From Bolinopsis microptera (Eukaryota > Ctenophora > Tentaculata > Lobata > Bolinopsidae), in assembly GCF_026151205.1 (NCBI RefSeq), contig NC_087073.1, forward strand, positions 13,597,837-13,661,836: DNA of 64,000 bases, in the 5' to 3' direction. Shown here piece by piece: positions 51,080 through 63,830 of this stretch (positions are counted from its first letter, which is position 1; every line of letters starts with the position of its first letter). A model generated the notes under the pieces. The model was not told where the DNA came from, did no database searches, and saw only the letters and a list, made by a program, of their open reading frames with translations. The position numbers were made by a program, and so were the translations under genes.

Positions 51080-52640
51080 TTTGATTGCATGGACCACTTC
51101 GCGTCGAAGAATGCAACGATCGATTTTCGAGACAGATCTTAGAGGGAAAGTGTCTCAAAACAATTTTGTTCTTAATAGGAGGCCTAGCCGTTCTTTTTAA
51201 CCTGGTCATCAAGAACAGTGGAACTCTGAATCAGTGTAGAACATCTGTTGTTCAACAAATCCCTTGTTATCCTCATATCAACCGGAGACCTTTTGATAGG
51301 GTGCTATTTATTCGTTATAGCAATATATGACACAGTGATATTCGAACAAGACTACTGCATTTCTCAGATTAGTTGGGTAATTTAAGTTCCTTACAGTGCT
51401 CTATAATTATACTTATATGTGTTATCAGCACCATCGGATCCCAGCTGTCTCTATTTGCTATGACAAGTCTCAGCATCATCAGATTGAATGGAATAAGGTT
51501 CAGAGTCCCTGGAGAGATAAATCTGATCCATCCAAGTTGCTTTTGGAGTACTTTTAAATTAAATCGTTATAACTTCAACAGCTATCGTCGTCACGCCTGT
51601 AATTACTTGTATCACCCCCACGGTCGTTTCACTATATAGAGTTTCTACGATACAGGGGTTAGCCGCGCACTTGTGCGCGGCGGGTCATACAATGTACAAC
51701 GTACAGTGATAACTAAATTTGAAGATTACTTTGCAAACGGAGCAAATTTTGCTGATGAGCTCAGATTATTCATAGGAACACAAAACAAGAAGGAAATCTT
51801 ACCAGTTCTTGACGGATGTTACTCGTCTAAATTTCTTCGAAGTAGCGCGCGCCGCTTTCTTCTCGGGCCAGATCATTAACAATGGTCAAACCAGTTCTAG
51901 AAGCATACTACGGTCGGATGAAAGAAACAACTCTGAACTGGAAAAGTATCCTTGAGATGATCGGCAATATGTTCTCATGATCACACTGCGACAGTCACCA
52001 AACTAGGCTTCTACGGGAACGACGAAGTGTGCCTCTTCAAATACTTCGTTAACAAAGATGACCCACAGAGAAATTTTGTTTGGGGTACTCTTGCTCTGAA
52101 TTTCACCTATTTCTTATTGATCGCTGTATCATACATTTTGATTGGCATAGTCTCCACGAACTCCTCCAAAGGTCTGGCCAATGGACGAGGCAATGATCAA
52201 ATTGGTCAACGCAATCGCAAAATGAATAGAAAGATTGCAATCATTATCATAACTGATTTTCTTTGATGGATACCTTTCATTATCTTTTGTGTTCTGCACT
52301 TCTTGGGGGTTCTTGACGCAACTCCTTGGTACAGCATGTGATTCTACCTATTAATTTTGTGTTAAACCCACTGTTCTACGACGATGTTGTGACGGACTCA
52401 CTTAGAGCACCAATACGCTACATTACCACCTTGATCAACAACTCGAACATCTTCCAGAATTTCGCTTCTATCCGATTCACTCAGCAAATAGGGGTCGAAG
52501 GAGGAATTAGAATCGTGTCGGCTGCTGTTGACGGTCAAGATACAGAAACACGTGAGGAAAAATCCGCTGATGAAGCAGAAAAAAGGGAAAATGCAGCGGA
52601 GAATACATCACGCCTGAAAAGAACAACTCCAGAATGAAAG
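51080..52640 (+). pseudogene. GRL101-like GPCR pseudogene
   Basis: Fragments of a rhodopsin-class receptor appear in order in shifting frames: a TM1-like piece (LKTILFLIGGLAVLFNLV, about 51,150-51,210), a TM3-like piece (CVISTIGSQLSLFAMTSLSI, about 51,420-51,480), TM5 (NFVWGTLALNFTYFLLIAVS, about 52,075-52,140), TM6 (RKIAIIIITDFL then WIPFIIFCVLHFLG, with a TGA where a Cys is usual) and TM7 with LPINFVLNPLFYDD. Several in-frame stops and frameshifts break it. The pattern matches LRR-containing GRL101-like receptors, which are numerous in cnidarians and molluscs. A Ser/Glu-rich tail follows TM7. No intact N-terminal domain is visible. Confidence 0.7.
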
Positions 52641-52904
52641 AGGAGAGGCTTCATCGGAAGACAAACTAGCTGTGGAAGAATTTGAAGGAGGACGACCAAA
52701 AGCGACAGACCACGTTGTAGTTGAGAAACATCATCCGGGAAGAGAGTTTCAGGGGGAACAGTGATCTCATCAAAACAGTGAGACAGACGCTTGATTCTGA
52801 ATCCGACAATATTTATATAAAGACTATGATGAAATATATAACGGCTATGATGAAATATTTTTCTTGAGACTGTTTGAGACATTACACATTTTCATTTGAC
52901 GTAT

Positions 52905-53140
52905 AAACGGTATTTCTTGATATTTCTTGATATTTCTTGGTATTTCTTGGTATTTCTTGGTATTTCTTGGTATTTCTTGGTATTTCTTGGTATTTCTTGG
53001 TATTTCTTGGCACTTCTTGGCATTTCTCGATATCTTTTGGTATTTCTTGGTATTTTTTGGTATTTTTTGGTATTTTTTGGTATTTCTAATTGATATTTTT
53101 TGGTAATTCTTGGTATTTCTTGGTATTTCTTGGTAATATC
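52905..53140. repeat. Decamer satellite TATTTCTTGG
   Basis: More than 20 copies of TATTTCTTGG with scattered changes. The open frame across it is an artefact of the repeat. Confidence 0.95.
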
Positions 53141-53495
53141 TATTGAAATGAATTTACTCGAACACTATTATATTTAAGATATTAAATTAAAACACAATTT
53201 TTATGGTAGCTTCTCAAATCCCCGATATAACAGTAGTCACTTACAGTTGCGAACCCCTTTCCGGGGTTTTACCGGGAAAATACTAATAGGCTAATTTCTT
53301 CAAAACATTAATCATCATTGTGGTAATCACATGGTTTTCTTTAAAACAACTTCAAAAATTATTAAAACTGGAAGGTAAGAACATAGAAAATAGCTATACA
53401 TCACAATAAACAACAAAAACGGTAAATCGAAATAAAGTATGGAAGAACTTTAGCACTTCTTAATCTTTGCCGTCATTCTTTTCAAAAATAATAAT

Positions 53496-54032
53496 TTAAA
53501 ATGAATAAAACCATACACCGTCAATGAAGTAGTAGTTATAAAAACACAGCAGCTGGAACCCAAGCATGAAGTAAAATAGTATAAAGAATATTTGTCCCAC
53601 GATAGCCATTTGGCATGCTGATATTCTTTCTTCTGCTTTTGCGATTTCTATTGCTGAGGATTGATAATAAATAAATAAGGTTTTTTTCTCATAAAATCTG
53701 GTTGTAGTTTTTTTAAACGATGCCATGTGGCATGGCAGATATACAAACGTTGTAAATTACAATTTGTAATTATAACTAAAATGTAACCTTATGTAATGAA
53801 GCGTATCTAAATTTCTTAATTAAAAGGATCAGAGCAGACCAATAAACTGAAAATAAAAACATAAATACTGTACTAATTTAGAATAAAATCTCAAAGACTT
53901 TGATCTACGTTTTATATTAACAAGGATCAGCAAACCTTCAAATTTAGCAAAGTATTTCTCCATGTATGGTGAAGGAAAGAACCTGTCTGCCGCCTCCGCT
54001 TCAAATATATCGTGGACACTGCTTTCCGACAT
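53496..54032 (-). CDS. Probable two-exon small single-pass membrane protein
   Basis: Exon 1 (54,032-53,936) encodes 32 residues, MSESSVHDIFEAEAADRFFP and onwards to FE plus one base. Exon 2 (53,653-53,496) begins after TCAATCCTCAG and in the matching phase encodes IEIAKAEERISACQMAIVGQ, a hydrophobic segment of about 20 residues rich in Phe and Leu, and a Phe/Tyr-rich tail, then TAA. Spliced length is 84 residues. The donor (GTTTGC) is weak. The ATG lies seven bases after an AG (ATTTTGAAG|CGTCCTC|ATG). I do not recognise the protein. Coding status rests on composition, splice phase and the membrane segment. Confidence 0.4.
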
Positions 54033-54039
54033 GAGGACG

Positions 54040-54290
54040 CTTCAAAATAGAAGAGTAGATCTTGTGAAGACAGAAATACTAGACAGAGTCTTCAAAATAG
54101 AAGAGTAGATCTTGTGAAGACAGAAATACTAGACAAAGTCTTCAAAATAGAAAAGTAGATCTTGTGAAGACAGAAATACTAGACAAAGTCTTCAAAATAG
54201 CAGAGTATATTTTGTGAAGACAGAAATACTAGACAAATTATTTCAAAATATCAGAGTATATTTTGTGAAGACAGAAATACTGAAACTACG
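54040..54290. repeat. Five tandem copies of a 50-bp unit
   Basis: Unit starts at CTTCAAAATAGAAGAGTAGA. Copies begin at 54,040, 54,090, 54,140, 54,190 and about 54,240, with few changes. Read on the - strand each unit ends CTATTTTGAAG, the acceptor-like sequence before the small membrane protein start. Confidence 0.9.
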
Positions 54291-54299
54291 AAAACAATG

Positions 54300-57080
54300 A
54301 TCTTGTGAGACAGAACTACTGGGCAAAGTCTCAATTTGGGAGTACTATTCGAGGGAAATAAAACGTCGGGGATATTTAGGAAAGAATTAGCAATGAGAGT
54401 GGTTCTTACTGTAGAAGAGCACTAATCTATGCGAGTAACTAAGTCGGATAAGGCTGGTTAATTCAGTAAGCGAGCGAGCGTACTGTTTATACAGTACAAC
54501 AGGGCCGGGTACGCCGTTATGCTAGGGTATTAGAGAGAAAATTGTTCGTTTGGATTTATTTCAGGCTTATTTAGAGTTGTTCGGGGTTATCTATCGGCAT
54601 TGTCCACATTTTAAAAGCCAAGATGAAATTGTCGAAGCATGAATTATATTTGTAGTGAAACGGGAGAAAATCACATAATTATCTGGTTTTTTACTCATTT
54701 GGTATAGTATTTGGTATAGTATTTTCTGACTCATATTCTAATTTCTTACTAATTTTCTGTTGAGAGTTCTAAAGGGTAAGGGGTTAACAAAAAGCTTTGT
54801 AAATGTTCAACCCGACCTTCAATATATTATGGCACGTTAATATATAGCGCATAACCGTCACCATACTTACTTATATGGTCCAATTTTAACATTTCTTCAA
54901 CTATTGCGTGTAGCTGGGATTTACAATGAGTCACACTACTCGAGTTGTTTCTAATCAGTGATATTGTGCTGAATATGTCTGAACTTGTTGATGTTGTACT
55001 ACAACTTGTAATAAGTCTTTTAGTATTAGAGATAAGTTTGTGGTTAAGGTTTAACTGTGTACAAAAGATTACAAAATTCTATTAGACTTAAAAATAAATT
55101 GTCGATCGTATAATTGATAATTTATTTATTTATTAATTGATCATTATTAAAAATCCTATAAATAAAGATCGTGCTGAGAATCATTAAAAGTCACGTTAAC
55201 AATGATCATGTTACCATGGTTACTGCAGAATGTTACTTGTTAACAAATAAAATGTATATTCTACTATACAGATTACAGAGGAAAAGTAAAAGGTTAGGTA
55301 GGTACCATCTGTATTGCGTATGAATGTACGATAAACACAGCCACTATAATGAACAGGTCAATAGAGCCAATAAGACGATTATATCCTCCTTTTACCCGCT
55401 ATATCTCCTAGAAATAAACGGCGTAACCGTAGCAACCTAGGCGTACCCGTAGCAACCTTCAGACTTCATCCAAGTTATAGAGGTTTACTTATTCAAACTT
55501 GCTTCGGCTTAAACGACACGGCACAATGAGTACAGAGCTTTAAACTGATAATTGAATGAAGAAGGCTATGCAGTGAGAAATTTTGAATTTAGATGTTTGT
55601 CCAAATAAATGTAATAGTAAGCGTGGCTCCGGGGCAAATTGTGAACATTCAAGCTATTTGGAAATTACGAACGATACTAGTTATTTTATAAGCAACTTGC
55701 CCGTTGCTGAACATAATTAAGCCGCTCATAATTTCACTATTTGGGATGCTCATTGCGTCCAACTTAAGTTTTGAATGAAATTTTAAACTCGTCAATGGCA
55801 CCCAGGCCTTTACTTAAAAGTTAAATAACTGCATTTCATTTAAAGCCATGTTCGAATACATTTTGATCTTTATCGTTTCAGATTTTGCTATTGTTTAACC
55901 ATTATAAACGGGGTTGTCATGACTACCAACCCGGACGAATTTATACTTAAAGACCGCGTACAGAGTTTGTTAAAATTATAGCTATGCCATTGCAATTAAT
56001 TATGCAACCAACCAACTTTAACAAGCTTGTCCGCCGCCGAACACCGGCGATACACCCCGGCGTAAACCGGCGTGCATTTTCAAATTTGTTTCCAAACACA
56101 GCTTAATAAATAAAAAACTAAAGTAGTTTGCTATACCAGCATGAACTGTCAATGAATTTAACTGCGATAAACCGAAATTTACTTGGCGTTGATTTCACGC
56201 CGCCGGTGTTATTTTGGTCAACGCTGCCGCCAATCACTTGAAACACGGCGGACAAAGCTAAATTTTAGCACCTTTTATCAAGGACCAAGCATAATTTGGA
56301 CTGTCTATTACTTTGAACTGATATCAATATCACGCTGATCGGTCTGCCCAAAAAAATGGCCGATAAGCTAGTTGTACTAGCCTCCTCTGTAGATCAAATC
56401 CAGGAGATATCTAAATACCTCCTAACTAATTTAGCAATTACAACTCTAACTCTTCTTAGGATGGTTTGCCGTGCTAGTTATACGCCATCTTAGTTAATTG
56501 CTAAAAATACTATATCAGAAATTTATTCATTTGTTCGGCAATCCCGACACAAGGTCTATGACAGTCTAATATCCATGGTAACCATGTAGTGACCACAGTA
56601 ACCAGTCTATGCCAGTCTAATATCCATGTCTCTCCATTTAACTGCTCGTAAACAATTGACTATCACTCTGATGCTTTGCATTACGGAGTAGTCTAACTCC
56701 TAACCATTCTAATCTAGGCGGGCTTGTTTACCCGTACCTACCTACCTCTGGATCTGTCCTATTGTTAAACTAGGGGCCAAAGTATTTTGCTTTCTACAGC
56801 AAATCTGCGATTTACCGTAACCCTCGATTTACCGTACAGCTATTTTCCTTTCCATAACTGTACGGTAAAACTAAATCGTGGTTTTACTGTATTTTGTTGG
56901 GTGACAAATATTTGATTAATCGATATCTGAGTTAATGCTAGGGCGGGATCGTAGCACTATGTTTTACTTTTCCCATAGCATGCAGCAATGTAATGCACCA
57001 ATATAATATCGTATATTGGTACATAACTTGCTCAGACGCCAGTTTTATAGCCAGTCCTTTCTCACGATCTTACTTACTTA
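54300..57080. other. No gene recognised
   Basis: AT-rich sequence without a coding region that I can support on either strand. A short GC-rich patch with CCGCCGCCGAACACCGGCG lies near 56,030. Confidence 0.6.
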
Positions 57081-57084
57081 CCTA

Positions 57085-57190
57085 GGATAGTTGCTATAGT
57101 TGCTATAGTTGATATAGTTGCTATAGTTGCTAGTTGCTATAGTTGCTATAGTTGCTATAGTTGCTATAGTTGATAGTTGCTATAGTTACA
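57085..57190. repeat. TTGCTATAG tandem repeat
   Basis: About ten copies of a 9-bp unit CTATAGTTG, with some shortened copies. Confidence 0.9.
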
Positions 57191-58890
57191 ATTAACAATC
57201 TTACTTACCTAATCCAGATATCTTGACCTCCGCGAGTGGTAATGGTCTGGGTGGTAAGGGTCTGGGTGGCTCTGAAATAAGATTGTTGTTTTATTTGATG
57301 ACATTCGACTTTTTTTTATTAATAAAAAATTGCCGAGCTGTTTATTTGAAGATTCGACACTTGATTTCATGAACTGGCGTGGGTAACCATGAAAACTTGG
57401 AAATCTTGGAAATAAGCGATTTAGTCAGAAATAACAAATGGAAATATATTCATCTGCAGCAGACATCTATAGTCTATATAAGGAAAGATAAAATATGCGA
57501 TAATATATGCATATAGCACAGCACCACCTGGTAAAAACTAAATAGAATAACCTGAATCCGGAGTAGAAGGTGGTATCAGCACGAGTAGACTGATAAGCAA
57601 CATTCCGCTGGGTAATATCATGGCTCCTTTCACGTTTACTTGTATTTGCTAGATCTGTGATTGTGTGATGGAGTAAATTATAGTAAGGTCAAAAACATAA
57701 AATGTGAAATCAATATGGTGAGACACCAAGCAACGTACATCTGTTAGGAAGCAAATTGAATTTCATTCTCCTTTTTTTTGCAACTTTACTATAAGAGCGT
57801 AAGGAAGTGAGCCTGTCTTTCCGATTTTAACGCCTTAAGAATAACCATTTCAGACCAACTCTTGTGAGTTTAAACACGTGTCAGCCCCTCCCTCCCCCCA
57901 CCACTGGAATGATGATGGGTCACCATCCTCGGAGCTTTTTCCTTCAACAAATTGCCCTTATTTTACCACAAATCCTGTATTTTATCATATGTTATAACGT
58001 TCAGACTGTTAAACATTTCAGGTAACTAGGGCTGATTTCAGTTGTAGGTTTAACTTGGAAAAGTAGTAAAATCTAAATTAGGCTTACTTAACGACAATAC
58101 TTTTTATACATGACTTGGTCATATTATTAGTATTTTTGTGTAAAGGATCTCGAAGATACATCCAAAGACATTTTTTTATAACACAACGACTGCCAGAATA
58201 ACCTGGGCAAAACTACAAATAGAAAGAATAGTTCTGTGGCTGTGCCTGTAATTGTATAGTGGCGGAATAGTGGGTGTATCGACTATTGTGGCCACAACAA
58301 TGCCTAGGTCAACTAAATTTGTTGTCCATGAGTCAGTAAAAATCAGTAACTAGTTCGTGTGATTATGATTGTAGGACTCACGAAATACTACACTGTGGGT
58401 ACTGCGGTATTCCAAGGTGAACTAACGAGGAGGAGGGGGTTCGTACGTGTGCTGATCCATCACACTAATAATAATGAATAACCATTTCCTGGATCTACCA
58501 GGGCTTAACGTTTGAAGCAGCTTGCATCTTTACCCTGATTACCATAGACATTGTCACATCATGCCCGTGCCATTGTGAAATGAGCAGGTTTTGGCGCACT
58601 CAGGGCAGTTAGGCAATTAGCGAGCGCCAGTCAGGGGATGCCAGTGAGGGGATTCAAGGGGAGTCACAATGAATGCTCATGAATCTGAATGAAGAACAAG
58701 AAGTTCCCCTACTTATATACTTCCCATGAGACTTGGTGACGACTGACGCGTACTTCATTCACAGCAGACTGTGTATTATATAGCTGGCTCCTGTTAGTAG
58801 AAAGTTGAATACTATTACTTAGCGACATATTTTAAAATAACAATAGCTCACACTTTAGAACAGCTCCGGTATTCGTGTTTTATTAGTTAC
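57191..58890. other. No gene recognised
   Basis: No supportable coding sequence on either strand. Confidence 0.55.
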
Positions 58891-58894
58891 TAGT

Positions 58895-59660
58895 GTAACC
58901 CGGCCTACGGCCGGGATTTCACTGCCGCAGTTAAAAAGGGTAGGAGTAATTACCCGCTGAGTCAAAACCCGCATTAGGTGACCCAATAGTTTCTTAAACA
59001 ATAATCTCATAATTGCAGTTATTTCTTGTGGATAATTTAATCATTATTAGGCACCACATTCCATGATCATAAGGTCTGAACACCGAGTATTACACCTCAT
59101 CACTCCCGTCCTGAACCGCTTTCTATTTTTATTTAAATCGTTATAGAAATTAACCCTTGTTAACTCCGCACCACACCCGCATATTATATTTGAAAACACG
59201 CATAACATTGTCGTATGAACTCTCTCTCTCTCTCTCTCTCTGCAGTCCAAACAGACCCCAAACACTAACAGTACTCCCTCCCCTAATAAGCTTAAGGTAT
59301 AACATTACAGCAAATCTTCCGGGCTAATCCAATTATGACGCTACTTAAATGCAGCAGATAACATATTACACAGTAATGAGAGAGAGCGAGAGAAAGAGAG
59401 AGCAGGCCCCGTAACTCTTGCCGTTCTGCTCAAGCAACTTTATGTAACATTTGTGGTACAAAACCATCAATAAAACCACTTACCACCGGCCGATTTTTAA
59501 AAAAATTTCCTATGGGCTTCATCAGAGTTTTGTCGACACTATACCGAAAAAATCAGTCCCGTAACTCTTACCGTTTTTTTTGTATAACCGACCGGAAATT
59601 ACACACGGACAGACAGACAGACAGACACACACACACACACACACATTCTGGTGTTATTAA
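58895..59660. repeat. Repeat-derived block with GC hairpin, TC and CA microsatellites
   Basis: It starts at a hairpin CCCGGCCTACGGCCGGG. A (TC)n run lies at about 59,219-59,242. CCCGTAACTCTTRCCGTT occurs twice (about 59,408 and 59,561). It ends in GGACAGACAGACAGACAG and a (CA)n run (about 59,622-59,643). The layout suggests a dispersed non-coding element, type unknown. Confidence 0.55.
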
Positions 59661-59925
59661 GGTGATTACCATTAGCATTTAGATAATTATCATTATTTAG
59701 TCAGAGGATGGATAAAAGAGCTTAGTTATATTTTAATATCACTACTAAGACAAAGAGTTAAGACCCTAGCTTACGAGCCAATAATTATTCACAAGACCCA
59801 GGGCCGGTACCTTTTCCGAGTGGGGCTCCATAGCTAGCTATAGGCATAACCAACGCGAATTTTAAAGACGTTTGCTTTCATTTCTAAAAGCTTTCACTTT
59901 TACAAAACATAAATCGCCACCAACG

Positions 59926-60000
59926 TTACCTGAGGACCCCAGGCTATTATGTTCATTAACATAATAGCGAATAAAGATTTGGCGGAATGACAGGCTGAGC
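59926..60000. repeat. Dispersed repeat, copy 2
   Basis: TTACCTGAGGACCCCAGGC through GGCGGAATGACAGGCTGA, matching 50,195-50,262 with a few indels. Confidence 0.7.
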
Positions 60001-60126
60001 GCGGCCCAGTAACACCAACGAAGTCAGATTTCAATTTCAAAATATCAAAATAAAGTTTTTTTGTATTACTTCAGGTGATCCGGATCGCGTCTTCACAGCT
60101 AGCTTGTAGTTGTTGAAGCTCGCGCG

Positions 60127-60166
60127 CGCTCGTAACAAGTTTATTGCAATAAACTTGTTACGAGCG
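60127..60166. repeat. 40-bp perfect palindrome
   Basis: Two 20-bp arms beginning CGCTCGTAACAAG are exact reverse complements with no spacer. Weaker flanking complementarity (GAAGC...GCTTC) extends the hairpin to about 60,115-60,180. Confidence 0.9.
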
Positions 60167-61353
60167 TGCATGCACGCTTCAAAAATTCCAAGAATGCGAT
60201 TAAATTGCACCACGTAATACAATTTAGTCAATCAGAGAATAAGAATCCGCAAAGTTAAAGCTGATTTAGCTGCGCACTATTTTTAGGCCCAAAATAAGAC
60301 TTTTTGGGATAACTCAAAATTTACAATGTCCCTAATTTTCCTCCTTGGGAGGTTCAGGTAACGTTATTTTTATAAGGCGAACATTTTGCAAAAAACTGAA
60401 AGTCTAGCTACCTCTTTTACTTTCAAAGTTAGGCCCCAGTCGGTAAGGTTTCCTCCGGCCTGGGACGCTTAAATATTTGCATGATCTGCTATTACAGCTG
60501 GCCGACAAAGTAACTAATAATGAAATGTCCTTTTAGTTTTGCCATAGTGCATAGGCTCCACTGGGCTACCTTTTAAATTAATATGGTACTGGTAGTTTGA
60601 GCATTGAGTGGCAACTCATGGTACTTTATATTGCATAGAGACCTGCACCCGTGATTGTACCTACTGATGGGGGTATTGGATTATAGTGTCACATCCAGGT
60701 TGCAGTGGCGCCGTGCCTGGAACAATGTCTAGCCATTAGACAAAATCCCCCCTCACTTTTATGATGACACACAATAACAGCACTAGGGTTCAAGCCCCTA
60801 ACTACTCAGTGGCAGCTAGCTCCCTGTATGACGGGCCCTCCCTAAAACCCCCGGGAGGGGTGGGTCCTGACTCCTGATAGTCGCAGCAACCCTGTTACTA
60901 CCCTTTTAGTTCGTAGGAAAACCCCTTTTCAGGTTAGCACCTTCAACTGTAGGACTCTCAACCCTGTATCACGTAAGCAGGAGTTAGCTCACTCAGCCTT
61001 CCTGCATCATAATGATGTTATCTCCTTGCAAGAGCATCGCCAACACCACAAAGAATCCCTAAGAATTGAAAACATCTTATCATATCAGCTCATCACTGCT
61101 TCTGCTACGAAGAATTCAGTTAATGCGTCGGTTGGTGGTGTTGGGTTTCTTTTATCTCCTAGAATTCAGAAATCTCTCCTATCTGTAGAAAAAGTTAATA
61201 GCAGAATCATCTTGCTCCATGTAAACGGGAATCCTCGCCTCACAGTCCTTTCATGTTAATTGTTATGCTCCTACTAACTGCAGTGATATTGAAGAAAAAA
61301 CTGCATTCTACAACGCTCTAACCAGGATCATCTCTTAGGTACCTCCTCACAAC

Positions 61354-62292
61354 ATGCTAGCAGTGTGCGGTGATTTCAACGCGAAGCTCAGTAATAGCTA
61401 CGGTTTCACATACCATCAGTCAACCAACGACAACGGTGAACGACTACTGGATCTGGTAGACCAGCACCAGCTGATAGTTGCTAACCGCTGTTTCCAGAAA
61501 CCGGCTAATAAAATTTGGACCTATGAAGACCCCAAAAGAACAAAGCATCAAATTGACTTTGTACTCTGGCGTAAGAAGTGGGCAAATAGTGTGAAGAACT
61601 GTCAAGCGTACAACATCATGCAAACTGTCGGTTCAGATCACCGGATTGTAACATGTTTTGTTCAAGCCAGCTACAGAGTCAACAAAACTCCAGCACGGGA
61701 CACTCTTAGGAGCATTGACTGGACTCCACTGATCCACGATTCCATCATGAAACACCAGTATGCAGTGGAAGTGAAAAACAGGTACAGTGCACTCCTAGAG
61801 GAAGCAGAGCTCGAGTCCGACTACGACCTGCTCGTTAAAAGCGTTACAAGCACAGCACTTAAGGTGTTGCCAAAAAAGAGGAAGAGGAAACGGGAAAATC
61901 CTTACAACGATCCTAATATTGCACACCATCGCAATATCCAAAAGGATGCGTCCCTGAGTCACAGGATTTCCCCCTCTTATTCGTCCAAGGAAAAGCTTGA
62001 AGACGCAAAGAAGCAACTGGACGAAGCCTATAATGCTGCTACTTCACAGCACATTCGACAACAGACTGACCGGCTGGAGAAAACTAACCCTGAGCACAGG
62101 CATCGCAGTTCCTGGCACATCATCAGGCAACTAACATCTTCCGACACTGTGCCATACTGCAAAGTGCCAGGAGGCACTACCGAAGAACGGCTCAACATCT
62201 GGTTCGAGCACTTCAAGTCCCTTCTAGGCACAGAACTGAGAACAGCCTCCGCCGGACCTCACCCTCCCCTTCTTCAACCAGCGAGTATCTGA
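61354..62292 (+). pseudogene. LINE endonuclease second half and linker
   Basis: 312 open codons with CGDFNAKLSN, IWTYEDPKRTKHQIDFVLW, VGSDHRIV and a basic linker (VLPKKRKRKRENPYNDPN). The frame ends at 62,292 where the reverse transcriptase frame has already begun in another phase. Confidence 0.7.
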
Positions 62293-62323
62293 CACCCTGC
62301 CCATCAGCTGCTCATCCTTCAGC

Positions 62324-63481
62324 ATGTCAGAACTCGACACGGTTCTGAAGTCCGTCAAGTCCTCCAAGTCACCCGGTCTAGATAGCATCCCTCCCTCAGT
62401 CTGGAAGCTTCCCCAGCTACGTGAAAACCTCCTCGGATTCTGTAACAAAGCACTCATGGATGGTGTGATCCCTCAAGCCTGGAAAACGGCCTCTATCATT
62501 CCTATCCCCAAAAAGGGTGATCTTACTAATCCAGGAAACTACCGTGGCATTTCACTGGCACCGGTTGCAGCGAAAGTTTTTAACAAGCTCATCCTCAACC
62601 GGATCTACCCATTCATTGATCCCCTCTTGCGGCCAAACCAAAATGGGTTCCGTAGAGGAAGATCCACACTCCCACAGGTCCTTGCCCTACGTCGTATACT
62701 CGAGGAATGCAAGATCGGAAATCGCTCAGCCGCAATTGTGTTTGTCGATTTTTCGAAAGTGTTCGACAGCATTAACCGGGATGCCCTTTTCCACACCCTC
62801 TCCCTCTACGGTATCCCTGCTCCACTTGTAGATGCTATCACTATCAGGCTTCTTTATGACTCATCGTTCTCTCGTGTCCAGACCATCGACGGCCTTACTG
62901 ACTTTTTTAGGACACTTATTGGAGTTCTTCAAGGGGACACTCTAGCACCCTTTCTCTTCATCATCGTCCTTGACTATGTCCTCAGAAGCTGCATGGGTGA
63001 AGAATTCGGTCTTACCATCGTGCCTAGGAAAAGTCGAAGAGTGCCTGCGGTCAAAATCACAGACCTTGACTTTGCTGATGATTTGGCCTTAATTTCAGAC
63101 ACCATAGAGCAAGTCCAACTTCTGCTGACAGACCTTGAAAATGCAGCCGCACAAGTTGGTCTTGCTATGAATGCTTCTAAGACCGAGTTCATGACCATCA
63201 ACATCCCTGACACTGTCGACTTACATTCCATCTCAGGCCGCCAGATTAAACAGGTTGATGATTTTAAATACCTCGGCTCTTTCATTGCGGACAGTAGAAA
63301 GGATTTCAACACAAGGAAAGGAATGGCCTGGTCAGCCTCTATTAAACTGCAAAAAGTCTGGTCCTCTGGCATTTCCGAACAACTGAAAGTCAAGTTCTTT
63401 AGAGCCTGTGTCGAACCAGTATTGCTCTATGGATCAGAGACATGGACCATAAACAAGCAGCTTGAGAAGCGCCTCAACTGA
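62324..63481 (+). pseudogene. LINE reverse transcriptase
   Basis: 385 open codons with SSKSPGLDSIPPSVWK, IPKKGDLT, NYRGISLAP, NQNGFRRGRST, AAIVFVDFSKVFDS, GVLQGDTLAPFLF and the catalytic DFADDLAL. A TGA at 63,479-63,481 cuts off the C-terminal domain, which continues in the same frame as CYTRLL. Confidence 0.8.
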
Positions 63482-63830
63482 TGCTACACCCGTCTTTTAA
63501 TAAAGGCCAAGAACATCTCGTGGAAGAAGCATCCAACCCTCAAGCAGATCTATGGCAACCTTCCATCTATTGCATCAGTGGTTGCGTCGAGGCGTTCCAG
63601 ATTTGCTGGGCATTGCATGAGAGCTTCTGACCAAGTTATCTCCTCTATCCTCCCCGGCCCTGGCGACTTGCCCAATCCGGCCGTGGAAGGAGACCACTCA
63701 CCTTCCTGGACGTAGTAGCTCGTGACACTGGGCTCCAGTTAGACGACCTTCGAACTGTTATGTGCGATCGAGACGTGTGGAGTCAGACAGTGAATGGGAT
63801 TTCGATTGAGGATCGCCCAAAGTAAAAGTA

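Larger units (their letters stand above)
60720..63830 (+). mobile_element. RTE/CR1-like LINE, degenerate second copy
   Basis: The endonuclease begins near 60,930 with STFNCRTLNP and SLQEHR, then VGGVGFLLS, a frameshift near 61,255, YAPTN, a stop at about 61,336, CGDFNAKL, KHQIDFVLWRKKW and VGSDHRIVTC. The reverse transcriptase follows in another frame, with a stop at 63,479-63,481 and another frame change near 63,660. The C-terminal end reads VMCDRDVW and stops at 63,823-63,825. Same family type as the element at 24,057-26,711, but a distinct, complete-length copy. The 5' leader (about 60,720-60,930) is GC-rich relative to its surroundings. Confidence 0.75.

Noticed and set aside
52896-53093. 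65-codon hydrophobic frame
   Set aside because: It is a direct translation of the TATTTCTTGG satellite.
59047-59265. 72-codon frame on the - strand with an RERERER stretch
   Set aside because: The charged stretch is the translated (TC)n microsatellite.
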